From an uncultured Flavobacteriaceae bacterium (GTDB lineage: Bacteria > Bacteroidota > Bacteroidia > Flavobacteriales > Flavobacteriaceae): a stretch of 64,000 bases of DNA. Below the pieces are notes generated by a model. That model was given only the letters and a program-made list of their open reading frames with translations. It was not told where the DNA came from and made no database searches. Position 1 is the stretch's first letter. Each line of letters begins with the position of its first letter. Positions 33,873 to 44,715 of this stretch are shown here, in pieces. The DNA is taken from positions 620,001-684,000 of the forward strand of contig CAJIYH010000002.1 of assembly GCA_905181615.1 (NCBI GenBank), given 5' to 3'. The position numbers and the translations under genes are program-made.

Positions 33873-35254
33873 TAAGGTTTATTTTTCTCTAAAATATCGG
33901 TAAAGCTTGAAGAATAAAAATTACCAAAACCTTCTATAATCAGACCATTTTCATCAATTACAATTCCTTTATTGAGAAGAGTTAAGACCCATTGTTTACT
34001 CGCATTTTCAAAGTCTACAATAGCAAATTGGTTTGCCGTATCAATTTCCATTACTTTTTGATAATCATAAACAAGTTTGTTTTGATGTTGAATGCAAATA
34101 CCTACAAATCGATAACCAGGATAGTCATTTTCATAATTTTTGACACGTTCTTGTGTTCTTTTATAATGATTCATTTGGGTTTGTGACCAAAAATATAAAA
34201 CGGTAGGATTTCCTTTGAGAACAGAAGTGCTGGTGCTTTTTTCAAGAAAGGTATTTTGCAACATGATTTCAGGAAGGGGTTGGTCAACTTGCATTTTCAT
34301 TAACGAAGCTTGTAGGCTTAATATTTCGGTAACATAATCTTGAGACGTATTAACAGTTAAGAAGTACTTTAGAAATCGTTCGTGCTCCTTGAAGTTTTTA
34401 AAGTTAATAAGTTCTTCATAGGCAACTGTTCGAGCCAAGTTGTTTCGGAGTTCTTCAGTTGCTATTAATTTATCAATTATGGCAAGCCTTCTGATGTTGA
34501 AATCAGTTTTGTTTTTGGCTTGAAAAAAGTTTTCATCAATTAAAAGAGCCTCTTGATTAAGGAAATTAAGCATGTATGTTATGTAGGGTTCAAAGTAGGC
34601 CAATTCACGTTCCCCATAGTTCAAATACTTTCTAAAATTAAAGTAGGTGCTGTCCTGTTCTTTAACATTATCTCTTCCTCTAATAAGTGCATACCGTTCT
34701 TTTCTGTTGGCATAAGGATATACATAAGCTGCTTGAGAAATTATTTTTGCGCTTGGAGTGAGATCATTAAGAGAGTCAAAGAGAATCCAATTATTTCTTT
34801 TCACTTGAAGCAAGGAATCAATGATCTGACCAAATTCAATGCTATTTTTGGAATATTTAGAAGATAAAAAACGAGTTTCATTTTGGAGGACTAGGTATAT
34901 TTCCATTAAGAAATTATTTTTTGCAGAGCCACGGCCAGAAAAAACGAGTGAAGAATTAAAGTCTGTTGTGTTGGTTCTAAACCATAAGCTGTCTCCTTTT
35001 TCGATTATTAAACTTTGACTTTCAGGGAGGTGTTCAAATTTAAAAATACCATAATCAAGTGAATCGTAGCTTTTGAAAAAGCGATTGTTTTCGTCTAAAG
35101 CTATAGAGTCTAAGCGTTTGTTATTTTTGAATAGGGAAACTGTTTTGGAAGAAGGGTTTATTATTTGTCCCCCTAAATAGGCTTGATCAGGAAGTGATTC
35201 CGTTCCACAGGCACATAGACAGAGAAGTAAAACAAGATATATTCCTTTTGCCAT
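33872..35254 (-). CDS. thioredoxin-like lipoprotein without CxxC
   Basis: This 460-residue protein has a lipoprotein signal (GIYLVLLLCLCAC, lipidated Cys16). Residues about 25-110 form a DUF4369-like beta domain typical of Bacteroidota TlpA-type proteins, a helical middle follows, and residues about 320-455 are a thioredoxin-like fold (TVLYFWSQTQMNHYKR, then GYRFVGICIQH and FAIVDFENASKQWVL). The thioredoxin active site is WSQTQ where CxxC is expected, so it cannot do thiol-disulfide exchange. It probably acts as a binding protein in the envelope. A -7 box TAAATTTG (35265-35272) lies 10 bases before the start. Confidence 0.8.
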   Translation of the reverse strand: MAKGIYLVLLLCLCACGTESLPDQAYLGGQIINPSSKTVSLFKNNKRLDSIALDENNRFFKSYDSLDYGIFKFEHLPESQSLIIEKGDSLWFRTNTTDFNSSLVFSGRGSAKNNFLMEIYLVLQNETRFLSSKYSKNSIEFGQIIDSLLQVKRNNWILFDSLNDLTPSAKIISQAAYVYPYANRKERYALIRGRDNVKEQDSTYFNFRKYLNYGERELAYFEPYITYMLNFLNQEALLIDENFFQAKNKTDFNIRRLAIIDKLIATEELRNNLARTVAYEELINFKNFKEHERFLKYFLTVNTSQDYVTEILSLQASLMKMQVDQPLPEIMLQNTFLEKSTSTSVLKGNPTVLYFWSQTQMNHYKRTQERVKNYENDYPGYRFVGICIQHQNKLVYDYQKVMEIDTANQFAIVDFENASKQWVLTLLNKGIVIDENGLIIEGFGNFYSSSFTDILEKNKP

Positions 35255-35264
35255 ATTTGCGCTC

Positions 35265-35272
35265 CAAATTTA
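35265..35272 (-). promoter_or_regulatory. -7 box TAAATTTG for the thioredoxin-like lipoprotein gene
   Basis: The octamer fits TAnnTTTG on the minus strand, 10 bases before the ATG at 35254. No -33 TTG is seen. Confidence 0.45.
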
Positions 35273-35320
35273 ATAGTTAAAATAAATCACTATGATGAAT
35301 ACCACAAGTTAAAAAATTTA

Positions 35321-35350
35321 TTGATTACGCTGTCTATTTGCTTACTTTTG
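35321..35350 (+). promoter_or_regulatory. ABC-F promoter (TTG -33, TACTTTTG -7)
   Basis: TTG at 35321-35323 and TACTTTTG at 35343-35350 are 19 bases apart and lie 21 bases before the ABC-F ATG, a full consensus match. Confidence 0.75.
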
Positions 35351-35368
35351 CGCTATTAAATTTTTTAA

Positions 35369-36997
<1,629 letters not shown>

Positions 36998-37038
36998 TTT
37001 ACTATCCAAGAGCACATTTCCATTTATTCGTTTTATTT

Positions 37039-38694
37039 TTAAGAGAAAGCGTAATAGATCAAGATTACAATTACTGAAATTAATAATCCCATTGGCTTAA
37101 CAAGTTTCCAAGGCGTAATATCGACTTGTTTGGTATATTCCAACTCGAAGTCTGTTTCTCTTGGCTTAAAATGTCCAATAGCGAGCATTATCAAAACATT
37201 TAATAAAAACAAGATAGCCATTACATGTAAAAAGTGAGGATAGGCAGTGTTTTTAATAAAATCCAATTCTATTTGATCCGTAATACCGATTTCTTTGGCT
37301 TTTTCAAGGGCAGGGTTAACAAAAAGAAAAGGTTTAATAATAAACTGACTAATCAAATATAATATACTACCCGAAAACAAAGCTACTTTTGCGCCTATTG
37401 CAGGTATTTTTTTAGTGAGGTAGCCAACTATAATAATTGTTAAAATTGGTATACTATAAAAACCATTTATTTCTTGAAGGTAGTCAAATAGACCACCTGG
37501 AGCGTACTGTATTAACGGAGCTATTATCATTGATAATAAAGCCAATCCAATACCGAAAGTTTTACCTGCTCTTACAACTTGCTTTTCAGTAGCTTCTTTT
37601 TTAAAGTATTGCTTGTAAATGTCTAATCCAAATAAAGTAACCGAACTGTTTAGAGCGGAATTAAAAGAACTTAAAATAGCACCAAAGAGTACAGCTGCAA
37701 AAAATCCAAGTAAAGATGCTGGTAAAACTTTTGCCACAAGCATACCATAAGACATGTCACCAGATACTTCCGAATTATTGCCGAAGATATGATAAGCTAT
37801 AATCCCAGGAAGAACAACGATAATTGGGCCTAAAATTTTAATAAAACCAGCATATATAAGTCCTTTTTGACCTTCCACTAAGTTCTTAGCCGCTAAAGCA
37901 CGTTGAATAATGGCTTGATTAGTTCCCCAGTAAAATAATTGAACCAACATCATCCCAGTAAATAGAGTTGAAAATGGAACGGGATCACCAGGTCCACCAA
38001 TAATATTCATCTTTTCGGGATTAGAAGCAACTAATGTCTCAATTCCTTGCATCATGCTTCCATCTCCGATATAAATTAAACCAAAAACAGGAACTAGTGT
38101 ACCTCCAATTAACAGTCCAACAGCATTCACAGTATCCGATACAGCTACAGCTTTAAGGCCACCGAAAATAGCGTAAATTGAACCAACAATTCCTATAGAA
38201 AAAACCGTAATAGGAAGCGCAGCTTGTTTAGATATGTTTAGTAATTCTGGAATATCAAATATTTCAATTAATGCCAATGACCCTGAATACAGTACTATTG
38301 GAAGTAAAACAATCATGTAACCACTTAGGAATAATCCAGAAGTGATGGTTTTGGTCATGGTATCGTATCTTATTTCTAAAAATTGGGGTACAGTTGTAAT
38401 CCCACCTTTGAGGTAACGAGGTAATAAAACAACAGCAGTAACAACCATAGTTAAGGCTGCAAGCGTTTCCCAAGCCATAACCAATATGCCATTATCGTAA
38501 GCTTGTCCGTTTAGTCCTACTAATTGTTCTGTTGAGAGGTTGGTAAGCAATAAAGATCCAGCAATAACAACTCCTGAAAGGCTTCTGCCTCCAAGAAAAT
38601 AACCGTCTGATGAAGTTTCATCGATGTTTTTAGTTGCTAAATAAGCTATGGTACCTACTAAGGCAGTAAAGGCAATAAAAATAAAGAAATGCAT
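37039..38694 (-). CDS. sodium:solute symporter, SGLT-like
   Basis: This 551-residue inner-membrane transporter belongs to the solute:sodium symporter family, with about 13-14 hydrophobic segments. The N-terminal GYFLGGRSLSGVVIAGSLLL followed by TNLSTEQLVGLNGQAY corresponds to the first core helix with the sodium/sugar site of vSGLT-type proteins. FYWGTNQAIIQRALAAKN and GAILSSFNSALNSSVTLF, with a sodium-site Ser pair, also match. A sugar or sugar-acid substrate is likely but not provable here. It stands alone, converging with the ABC-F gene across a 41-base gap. Confidence 0.9.
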   Translation of the reverse strand: MHFFIFIAFTALVGTIAYLATKNIDETSSDGYFLGGRSLSGVVIAGSLLLTNLSTEQLVGLNGQAYDNGILVMAWETLAALTMVVTAVVLLPRYLKGGITTVPQFLEIRYDTMTKTITSGLFLSGYMIVLLPIVLYSGSLALIEIFDIPELLNISKQAALPITVFSIGIVGSIYAIFGGLKAVAVSDTVNAVGLLIGGTLVPVFGLIYIGDGSMMQGIETLVASNPEKMNIIGGPGDPVPFSTLFTGMMLVQLFYWGTNQAIIQRALAAKNLVEGQKGLIYAGFIKILGPIIVVLPGIIAYHIFGNNSEVSGDMSYGMLVAKVLPASLLGFFAAVLFGAILSSFNSALNSSVTLFGLDIYKQYFKKEATEKQVVRAGKTFGIGLALLSMIIAPLIQYAPGGLFDYLQEINGFYSIPILTIIIVGYLTKKIPAIGAKVALFSGSILYLISQFIIKPFLFVNPALEKAKEIGITDQIELDFIKNTAYPHFLHVMAILFLLNVLIMLAIGHFKPRETDFELEYTKQVDITPWKLVKPMGLLISVIVILIYYAFS

Positions 38695-38764
38695 AATTTA
38701 GTTTAAAAGATTCGTGTTCTAATATAGCCAAAGTATTTACAACATAAAAGATTAAAATTGTTAA

Positions 38765-38989
38765 TTATTTTAACGACTCAATTATTTTAATTGCTTGATC
38801 TAATTCGTCTTCATGAACAAACATTTCTTGTAGACCAGGAGCAACCATTCCAAACCCAGCTAAGCGAGCAGATTCAGAATCATCCTTAACAACCGCAACT
38901 ATATTTTGCTCCTCTAAAGCGTTTCTTAAGGACAATACACTAATTGCATTTCCTGTAAATATTTTAATGAACTTTCGTGTATTTTCCAT
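38765..38989 (-). CDS. DUF2007 small protein
   Basis: This 74-residue protein matches DUF2007 (a predicted signal-transducing protein of the PII-like small domain type): KFIKIFTGNAISVLSLRNAL at the start, then NIVAVVKDDSESARLAGFG and the C-terminal LQEMFVHEDELDQAIKIIES. The start is placed at ATG 38989; the frame extends 22 codons upstream with AT-rich sequence unlike the family. Function is unknown. It stands between pheT and the symporter gene on the same strand. Confidence 0.8.
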   Translation of the reverse strand: MENTRKFIKIFTGNAISVLSLRNALEEQNIVAVVKDDSESARLAGFGMVAPGLQEMFVHEDELDQAIKIIESLK

Positions 38990-39085
38990 AAATATTAGCG
39001 TTAAAATTAATTTAATGTAATTGAATTGCTTTTCTAATTTAATTAACATTTTCATTTAACTACATAATAATCAAAACTTATTTGA

Positions 39086-41509
39086 TTATCGTAAGCTTGC
39101 GCCAAAGTTATTTTCAAATTCTTTTTGAAGTTTTTGCATCACGCGATCAATGTTTTTGTCAGTTAATGTTTTGTGTGGATCACTGAAATAAAAGCTAAGT
39201 CCGTATGATTTTTTCCCTTGGGGTAAGTTTGTGCCTTCATAAACATCGAAGAGAGAAACGTTTTTGAGTAGCTTACGGTCTGTTTTGTATGAAGCTTCTT
39301 TTAAATTAGAAAAACTTACATGACTATCAATTAGCAAAGCAAAATCACGTCTTGAGGTTGGGAACTTTGAAATTTCTTTTACCAAAACGTCTTTATCAAA
39401 GGCATATTTATAGATTAAATCCCAGTCAAAATCAGCGAAGAGTACTTCTGCATAGATTGAAAATTTTTTTGCAATATCTGAGCGAACAATACCAAAATTA
39501 ACAAGAACCTCATTATTCAATGTAAAAGAAAGACCTTCAGAAAAAACATCCATTTGAATTGCTTCTTCCTGGAATGTAAATATCCCTAGGCGCTCCAAAA
39601 TATTTTGCGTTATTGCTTTTAAATCAAAGAAATTTGACTTAACAGTGCTGCTGTTCCAAAGTTCGGGGTGTTTATTTCCGGTGATACAAATCCCTAATCT
39701 TTTGGACTCGTTATGTCCGTCACCTGCAGTGCTATAGGTTTTACCGAATTCATAAATATGTAAATCTTTTTGTTGTCTATTGCTATTAAATTCAACAACT
39801 TCGAGTAATGAGAAAAGAATGCTTGATCGCAATTGGGATAGATCTTGCCCTAAAGGATTCAATAGATTAACCTTAGAAATAGTATCCAATTGTTTACTCA
39901 ACTTAGCGTATGCAGGGTTTGTCAAAGAATTATTCATTACTTCTGAAAACCCTTGGCCAACCATTAATTGAGCGGCTATTTGTTCAACTTTATTTGGGGT
40001 TTTAGAATCAAATGATGGAAACACGGTATTTAAACTTGCACTTACCTCTATGTTGTTATAACCATAAACTCGTAAAACTTCTTCAATTACATCTGCTTCA
40101 CGAGTAACATCTACGCGGTATCTAGGAATGGTCATTGCAAACCCATCTTCGTTGACACTATTAATTTCGATTTCTAAGGAATTTAAAATTTTGATTAAAG
40201 TGTCTTTTGGAATTTCACACCCAATAACCTGTCTGATTTTATCGTAGTTGATAAAAAGGTTTACCTTTTCTTCTAGTGGTTGAGCATGTTCTTGAATGTC
40301 ACTTGTAATATTTCCTCCAGCAATTTCTTGGATTAATATTGCGGCAGTTTTAAGTGCGTAAATACCAATTTCGGGGTCAATTCCACGTTCAAAACGGAAG
40401 GATGCATCTGTATTTAGACCGTGTCGTTTTGCTGATTTACGAACGCTAATAGGATCAAAATAAGCACTTTCAAGGAAAATACTCGTGGTATTATCTGATA
40501 CACCAGAATTTTCACCACCAAAAACACCTGCTAAACAAAGTGGGTTTTGGTCATCACAAATCATTAAATCTTCTTCATGTAGTTCACGCTCAATACCATC
40601 AAGGGTTTTGAATTTTGTTCCCGATGGAAGTGTTTTTACTTGAATTTTACCTTTAATTTTTCCAGCATCAAAGGCATGTAAGGGTTGTCCTAAATCATGG
40701 AGGATGTAATTTGTAGCATCTACAATGTTGTTTTTTGGTGTAATTCCAATTGCTTTTAGCCTGTTCTGAAGCCACTGAGGAGCTGGTTTAATAACAACAT
40801 CGGATATGGTTAGACCATAATATTGAGAGGCACGTTTTTTATCATGAACTTCAACAGAGATAACTTTACTGTTGTCTGTGATTATAAAGTTATCGGTATT
40901 GGGTGTTTTCCATTCGGAGGAAACACCAATTTGGTTACATCCCGCTTTAAGATCTCGAGCGACTCCCATATGACTCATTGCATCAGATCGGTTTGGAGTT
41001 AAACCTATTTCGATTACAGTATCTGTTTCAATATCAAAAAATTCAGAGCAAGGCGTTCCAGGAACTAAAATAGCGTCTAAAACCATAATTCCATCATGGG
41101 ATGAACCAAGGCCGAGTTCGTCTTCAGCACAGATCATTCCTTGACTAACTTCACCGCGTATTTTACTCTTTTTAATTTCAAATGTATTTCCATCCCCATC
41201 ATATAATTTTGTTCCAACCGTTGCTACAGGAACTTTTTGACCCGCTGCAACATTAGGTGCACCACAAATAATTTGTACATTTTCTTCTGTACCAATATTT
41301 ACTTGAGTAACCTTCAATCGATCTGCGTTAGGGTGTGGAATACATGATAGAACTTCTCCAACCACAACTCCTTGTAGACTTCCTTTTACAGATTCAAAAA
41401 CGCTTGTTCCTTCAACTTCTAAACCTAAATCTGTAAGCAATTCTAGCTGTTTTTCAAGAGCTAGGTCTATGGTTAGGTATTGTTTTATCCAGTTATGGGA
41501 AATTTTCAT
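39086..41509 (-). CDS. pheT: phenylalanine--tRNA ligase beta subunit
   Basis: PheT pairs with PheS to charge tRNA-Phe. The 807-residue protein shows the expected domain order: N-terminal tRNA-binding OB fold (GVVVGEVLSCIPHPNADRLK), B3/B4 editing domain (about 210-390, with GLTPNRSDAMSHMGVARD before it), B5 (about 405-480, FINYDKIRQVIGCEIP), the class II-like core (VLRVYGYNNIEVS) and the C-terminal FDX-ACB domain (KFPTSRRDFALLIDSHVSF, ending NFGASLR). Length is normal. pheS is not adjacent, which is common in this phylum. Confidence 0.97.
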   Translation of the reverse strand: MKISHNWIKQYLTIDLALEKQLELLTDLGLEVEGTSVFESVKGSLQGVVVGEVLSCIPHPNADRLKVTQVNIGTEENVQIICGAPNVAAGQKVPVATVGTKLYDGDGNTFEIKKSKIRGEVSQGMICAEDELGLGSSHDGIMVLDAILVPGTPCSEFFDIETDTVIEIGLTPNRSDAMSHMGVARDLKAGCNQIGVSSEWKTPNTDNFIITDNSKVISVEVHDKKRASQYYGLTISDVVIKPAPQWLQNRLKAIGITPKNNIVDATNYILHDLGQPLHAFDAGKIKGKIQVKTLPSGTKFKTLDGIERELHEEDLMICDDQNPLCLAGVFGGENSGVSDNTTSIFLESAYFDPISVRKSAKRHGLNTDASFRFERGIDPEIGIYALKTAAILIQEIAGGNITSDIQEHAQPLEEKVNLFINYDKIRQVIGCEIPKDTLIKILNSLEIEINSVNEDGFAMTIPRYRVDVTREADVIEEVLRVYGYNNIEVSASLNTVFPSFDSKTPNKVEQIAAQLMVGQGFSEVMNNSLTNPAYAKLSKQLDTISKVNLLNPLGQDLSQLRSSILFSLLEVVEFNSNRQQKDLHIYEFGKTYSTAGDGHNESKRLGICITGNKHPELWNSSTVKSNFFDLKAITQNILERLGIFTFQEEAIQMDVFSEGLSFTLNNEVLVNFGIVRSDIAKKFSIYAEVLFADFDWDLIYKYAFDKDVLVKEISKFPTSRRDFALLIDSHVSFSNLKEASYKTDRKLLKNVSLFDVYEGTNLPQGKKSYGLSFYFSDPHKTLTDKNIDRVMQKLQKEFENNFGASLR

Positions 41510-41590
41510 TTTTTGTATTTTATAAATATGTTGATTTTAAACTTAAATAAAATTATTCAAGTGAATTTTAAAAATCATCTATTAACGACA

Positions 41591-41598
41591 CAAATATA
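41591..41598 (-). promoter_or_regulatory. -7 box TATATTTG upstream of pheT
   Basis: The octamer fits TAnnTTTG on the minus strand and lies 81 bases before the pheT ATG. That leaves a leader long enough for a short regulatory structure, though I see no attenuator peptide or T-box. Confidence 0.4.
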
Positions 41599-41623
41599 AG
41601 CATCTGCATTATAAAATATAGTA

Positions 41624-43723
41624 CTAGCTTATGTAATTCCAAATGTTTTTGTGCTTGGTAATCTTGGAATAGGTTGTTCTAACATCTCTGTGCTCGATTT
41701 TAGTAAGCTCTGGATCATCAGAAATTATATTCTTGGCATAAGATCGAGCTGTTTTGAGAATTTCTTGATCCCTTAAGAGGTCTGCGATTTTAAGCTGTAA
41801 AACTCCACTTTGTTGAGTTCCCATAAGGTCGCCAGGTCCACGTAAACGCAAATCAACTTCGGCTATTTCAAAGCCATCATTGGTTTGAACCATAGTTTTT
41901 AATCGAGTAGTAGCTTCTTTAGATTTTTTAACTCCACTCATTAAAATACAATAACTCTGATCATTGCCACGTCCCACACGTCCTCTGAGTTGGTGTAATT
42001 GCGAAAGTCCAAAACGTTCGGCACTTTCAATAATCATCACCGATGCATTGGGTACATTAACGCCCACCTCGATAACAGTTGTTGCAACCATAAGCTGTGT
42101 TTTACCTTCAATAAAACGCTGCATTTCAAAATCTTTATCCTTAGGTTTCATTTGCCCATGAACAATACTAATACGGTAATCAGGTAATGGGAATTCTCGA
42201 ACTAGACTCTCATAACCGTCCATGAGGTCTTTATAATCCATTTTTTCTGATTCCTGAATTAAGGGATATACAATATAGATTTGCTTTCCGAATTTAATTT
42301 CTTCTTTAATAAACTTAAAAACCTGTAAGCGGTTAGCATCACTTCTCAAAACTGTTTTAATTGATTTTCTGCCCGGAGGTAATTCGTCTATAACAGAAAT
42401 ATCGAGATCCCCATATACGCTCATGGCTAAAGTTCTTGGGATTGGTGTAGCAGTCATCACTAATACGTGTGGCGGAAGTGTGTTTTTTCTCCAAAGCTTT
42501 GCTCGCTGTGCAACACCAAATCGATGTTGTTCATCAATAATTGCAATTCCTAAATTTTTGAATTGAACTTTATCTTCAATAAGCGCATGGGTGCCAATTA
42601 GAATATGCATACTACCATCCTCTAAAGCACTGTGAATTATTTTCCTTTCTGCAGTTTTTATAGATCCAGTTAAAAGCGCAACATTCAAATCCATTGCGCC
42701 AAGACCTTCTCTAAGCGAATTAAAATGTTGTTGAGCAAGTATCTCCGTTGGAGCCATCAAACAGGTTTGAAATCCATTATCCAATCCGATAAGCATACTC
42801 AATAAGGCTACCATAGTTTTTCCAGAACCTACATCTCCTTGTAAAAGTCGATTCATTTGCTTCCCAGTACCCATATCATTTCTAATCTCTTTGACCACGC
42901 GTTGCTGCGCATTGGTTAATTGGAAAGGAAGGTGGTTAGAATAAAACTCATTGAAATAAGCCCCTACACGTTCAAACACATAACCTTTCACCTTTTGTTT
43001 CTGGAGGCGATTTTTTTGTAGTAATTGCATTTGAATATAAAAAAGCTCTTCAAATTTAAGACGAAACTGTGCACGAGTTAATTGATTTTGAGTAGCTGGA
43101 AAATGGATTTGTATTGTAGCTTCCTTTCTCGAAATAAGCTTTAAATCGTTTCGTATAAATTCGGGAAGAGTTTCATGAAACTCCTGATGAACTTGACGGA
43201 ATAAATGTTCCATCGATTGTTTCATTACCCGTTGGCTAATGCCTTTGTTTACTAATTTTTCGGTAGAAGGATAAACAGGATGAAATGCTCCTAAGTTACT
43301 TTCCTTATATTCAGACTCTAAGGTAAGTTCTGGATGGGGAATAGAGGCTTTAGAACCATACCAATTTAGACGACCAAAAGCAATGTATGTGGTTTTAGAT
43401 TTAAGGCTTTCTTGAATCCATTTATAACCACGAAACCAAACCAATTCGATTGTAGATGTCCCGTCCGAAAATACAGCAACAAGCCTTTTCCCCTTTGCTT
43501 GAGGGATTATTTTATGTGACAAAATAGTTCCTTTAATCTGAACTTCAGAGGTGTTTTGAGGCAGCTTATTTATAGAATAGAAAGTCGTTCTGTCTATATA
43601 TCTGTTTGGAAAAAAATGCAACAAATCTTGATAGGTCTTAATGCCCAATTCTTCTTTGAGTAAACTCGCTCTATTGGGGCCAATGCCTTTGAGGTATTCT
43701 ATAGGAGTTTGAAGTGTATCCAT
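41624..43723 (-). CDS. recG: ATP-dependent DNA helicase RecG
   Basis: RecG remodels stalled replication forks and Holliday junctions. The 699-residue protein has the N-terminal helical/OB wedge (LQTPIEYLKGIGPNRASLLK and KAKGKRLVAVFSDG-like region near 80), then helicase motifs: RLLQGDVGSGKTMVALLSML, the DEQH box AIIDEQHRFGVAQRAKLW, VMTATPIPRTLAMSVYGDLD, and the C-terminal ERFGLSQLHQLRGRVGRG with the arginine fingers. Length is standard. The ATG at 43723 is chosen because the TTG at 43735 belongs to the -7 box. Confidence 0.97.
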   Translation of the reverse strand: MDTLQTPIEYLKGIGPNRASLLKEELGIKTYQDLLHFFPNRYIDRTTFYSINKLPQNTSEVQIKGTILSHKIIPQAKGKRLVAVFSDGTSTIELVWFRGYKWIQESLKSKTTYIAFGRLNWYGSKASIPHPELTLESEYKESNLGAFHPVYPSTEKLVNKGISQRVMKQSMEHLFRQVHQEFHETLPEFIRNDLKLISRKEATIQIHFPATQNQLTRAQFRLKFEELFYIQMQLLQKNRLQKQKVKGYVFERVGAYFNEFYSNHLPFQLTNAQQRVVKEIRNDMGTGKQMNRLLQGDVGSGKTMVALLSMLIGLDNGFQTCLMAPTEILAQQHFNSLREGLGAMDLNVALLTGSIKTAERKIIHSALEDGSMHILIGTHALIEDKVQFKNLGIAIIDEQHRFGVAQRAKLWRKNTLPPHVLVMTATPIPRTLAMSVYGDLDISVIDELPPGRKSIKTVLRSDANRLQVFKFIKEEIKFGKQIYIVYPLIQESEKMDYKDLMDGYESLVREFPLPDYRISIVHGQMKPKDKDFEMQRFIEGKTQLMVATTVIEVGVNVPNASVMIIESAERFGLSQLHQLRGRVGRGNDQSYCILMSGVKKSKEATTRLKTMVQTNDGFEIAEVDLRLRGPGDLMGTQQSGVLQLKIADLLRDQEILKTARSYAKNIISDDPELTKIEHRDVRTTYSKITKHKNIWNYIS

Positions 43724-43732
43724 ACGATTACA

Positions 43733-43740
43733 CAAAGTTA
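43733..43740 (-). promoter_or_regulatory. -7 box TAACTTTG abutting the recG start
   Basis: The octamer fits TAnnTTTG on the minus strand and ends nine bases before the recG ATG, so the leader would be only one to three bases. No -33 TTG is evident. Confidence 0.45.
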
Positions 43741-43815
43741 ATTGTTTTTAGGTTTTTTAAAGATTCATTTCAATTAAAAACATGTAATTTTAAATTTCAA
43801 ATCTAAATCAAGCGT

Positions 43816-44712
43816 ATGTCAAAATCTGCATTAGTTATTTCTGGGGGCGGTAGTAAAGGTGCATTTGCTGGAGGGATTGCTCAGTACCTTATTGAAGAAA
43901 CTAAGCAACATTATGATTTGTTTTTAGGGACTTCAACAGGAAGTTTATTGATTTCTCATCTAGCCTTAAATAAAATCAAAGAAATTAAAAAAGCGTTTAC
44001 CTCTGTTTCTCAATCTGATGTTTTTGACAACAGTCCGTTTTTGATTCGAAAGAAGGGAGCTTTAACCCGAATTAAAATCAATCATTTTAATGTATTAAAA
44101 AACTTTATTAGAGGAAAAAAAACTTTTGGAGAGAGCAATAACTTGAGAAACTTATTAGTACGCGAAATTCCTATCACGTATTTTAATGAATTAAAATCCA
44201 AGAAAACAGATGTTGTTATCTGTGTATCAAACCTATCTTCCAATGCGGTGGAATATAAAGCCCTGCAGGAGTGTTCTTATGAAGATTTTATTGATTGGAT
44301 TTGGATTTCTTGTAACTATGTGCCTTTTATGTCTCTAATAACTAAGAATGGCTGTGAATATGCCGATGGAGGCTTAGGCTGTATCATTGCTATTGAAGAA
44401 GCCATCAGGCAGGGCGCAACCCAGATTGATGCAATTATTTTAAATACAAAATTTCAACAAACTAATCGGGTGCACTCAAGAAATGCATTTGACGCTTTGA
44501 GTAGTGTGTTTGGATTTATTTCCGATCGAATTGAGCATCAGAATTTAAAAATAGGAAACTTAGTTGCACTAGATGAAAATGTTAAACTCAGGATTTTTTA
44601 CACCCCTAGAATATTAACAACAAACTCTTTAGTTTTTGATAAAGAAAAAATGAACTCTTGGTGGCAAGCGGGTTGGGAGCATGCAGAAAAAATAATAATA
44701 GCTTCTAAATAA
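43816..44712 (+). CDS. patatin-like phospholipase
   Basis: This 298-residue protein has the patatin catalytic set: the oxyanion loop ISGGGSKGAFAGGIA, the nucleophile elbow GTSTGSLLISH (Gly-x-Ser-x-Gly), and the catalytic Asp in YADGGLGCI. It has no signal peptide, so it acts in the cytoplasm or is injected by other means. The substrate is probably a phospholipid or neutral lipid. It converges with the M20 amidohydrolase gene across three bases. No secretion or CBASS genes (CapV partners) are adjacent, so a defence role is not supported. Confidence 0.9.
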   Translation: MSKSALVISGGGSKGAFAGGIAQYLIEETKQHYDLFLGTSTGSLLISHLALNKIKEIKKAFTSVSQSDVFDNSPFLIRKKGALTRIKINHFNVLKNFIRGKKTFGESNNLRNLLVREIPITYFNELKSKKTDVVICVSNLSSNAVEYKALQECSYEDFIDWIWISCNYVPFMSLITKNGCEYADGGLGCIIAIEEAIRQGATQIDAIILNTKFQQTNRVHSRNAFDALSSVFGFISDRIEHQNLKIGNLVALDENVKLRIFYTPRILTTNSLVFDKEKMNSWWQAGWEHAEKIIIASK

Positions 44713-44715
44713 TTT

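Noticed and set aside
43724-43735. TTG start for RecG
   Set aside because: The TTG lies in the -7 box TAACTTTG; ATG at 43723 gives the family start.
43816-44712. Patatin as a CBASS (CapV) defence effector
   Set aside because: No CD-NTase or other CBASS gene is nearby; the neighbours are recG and an M20 amidohydrolase.
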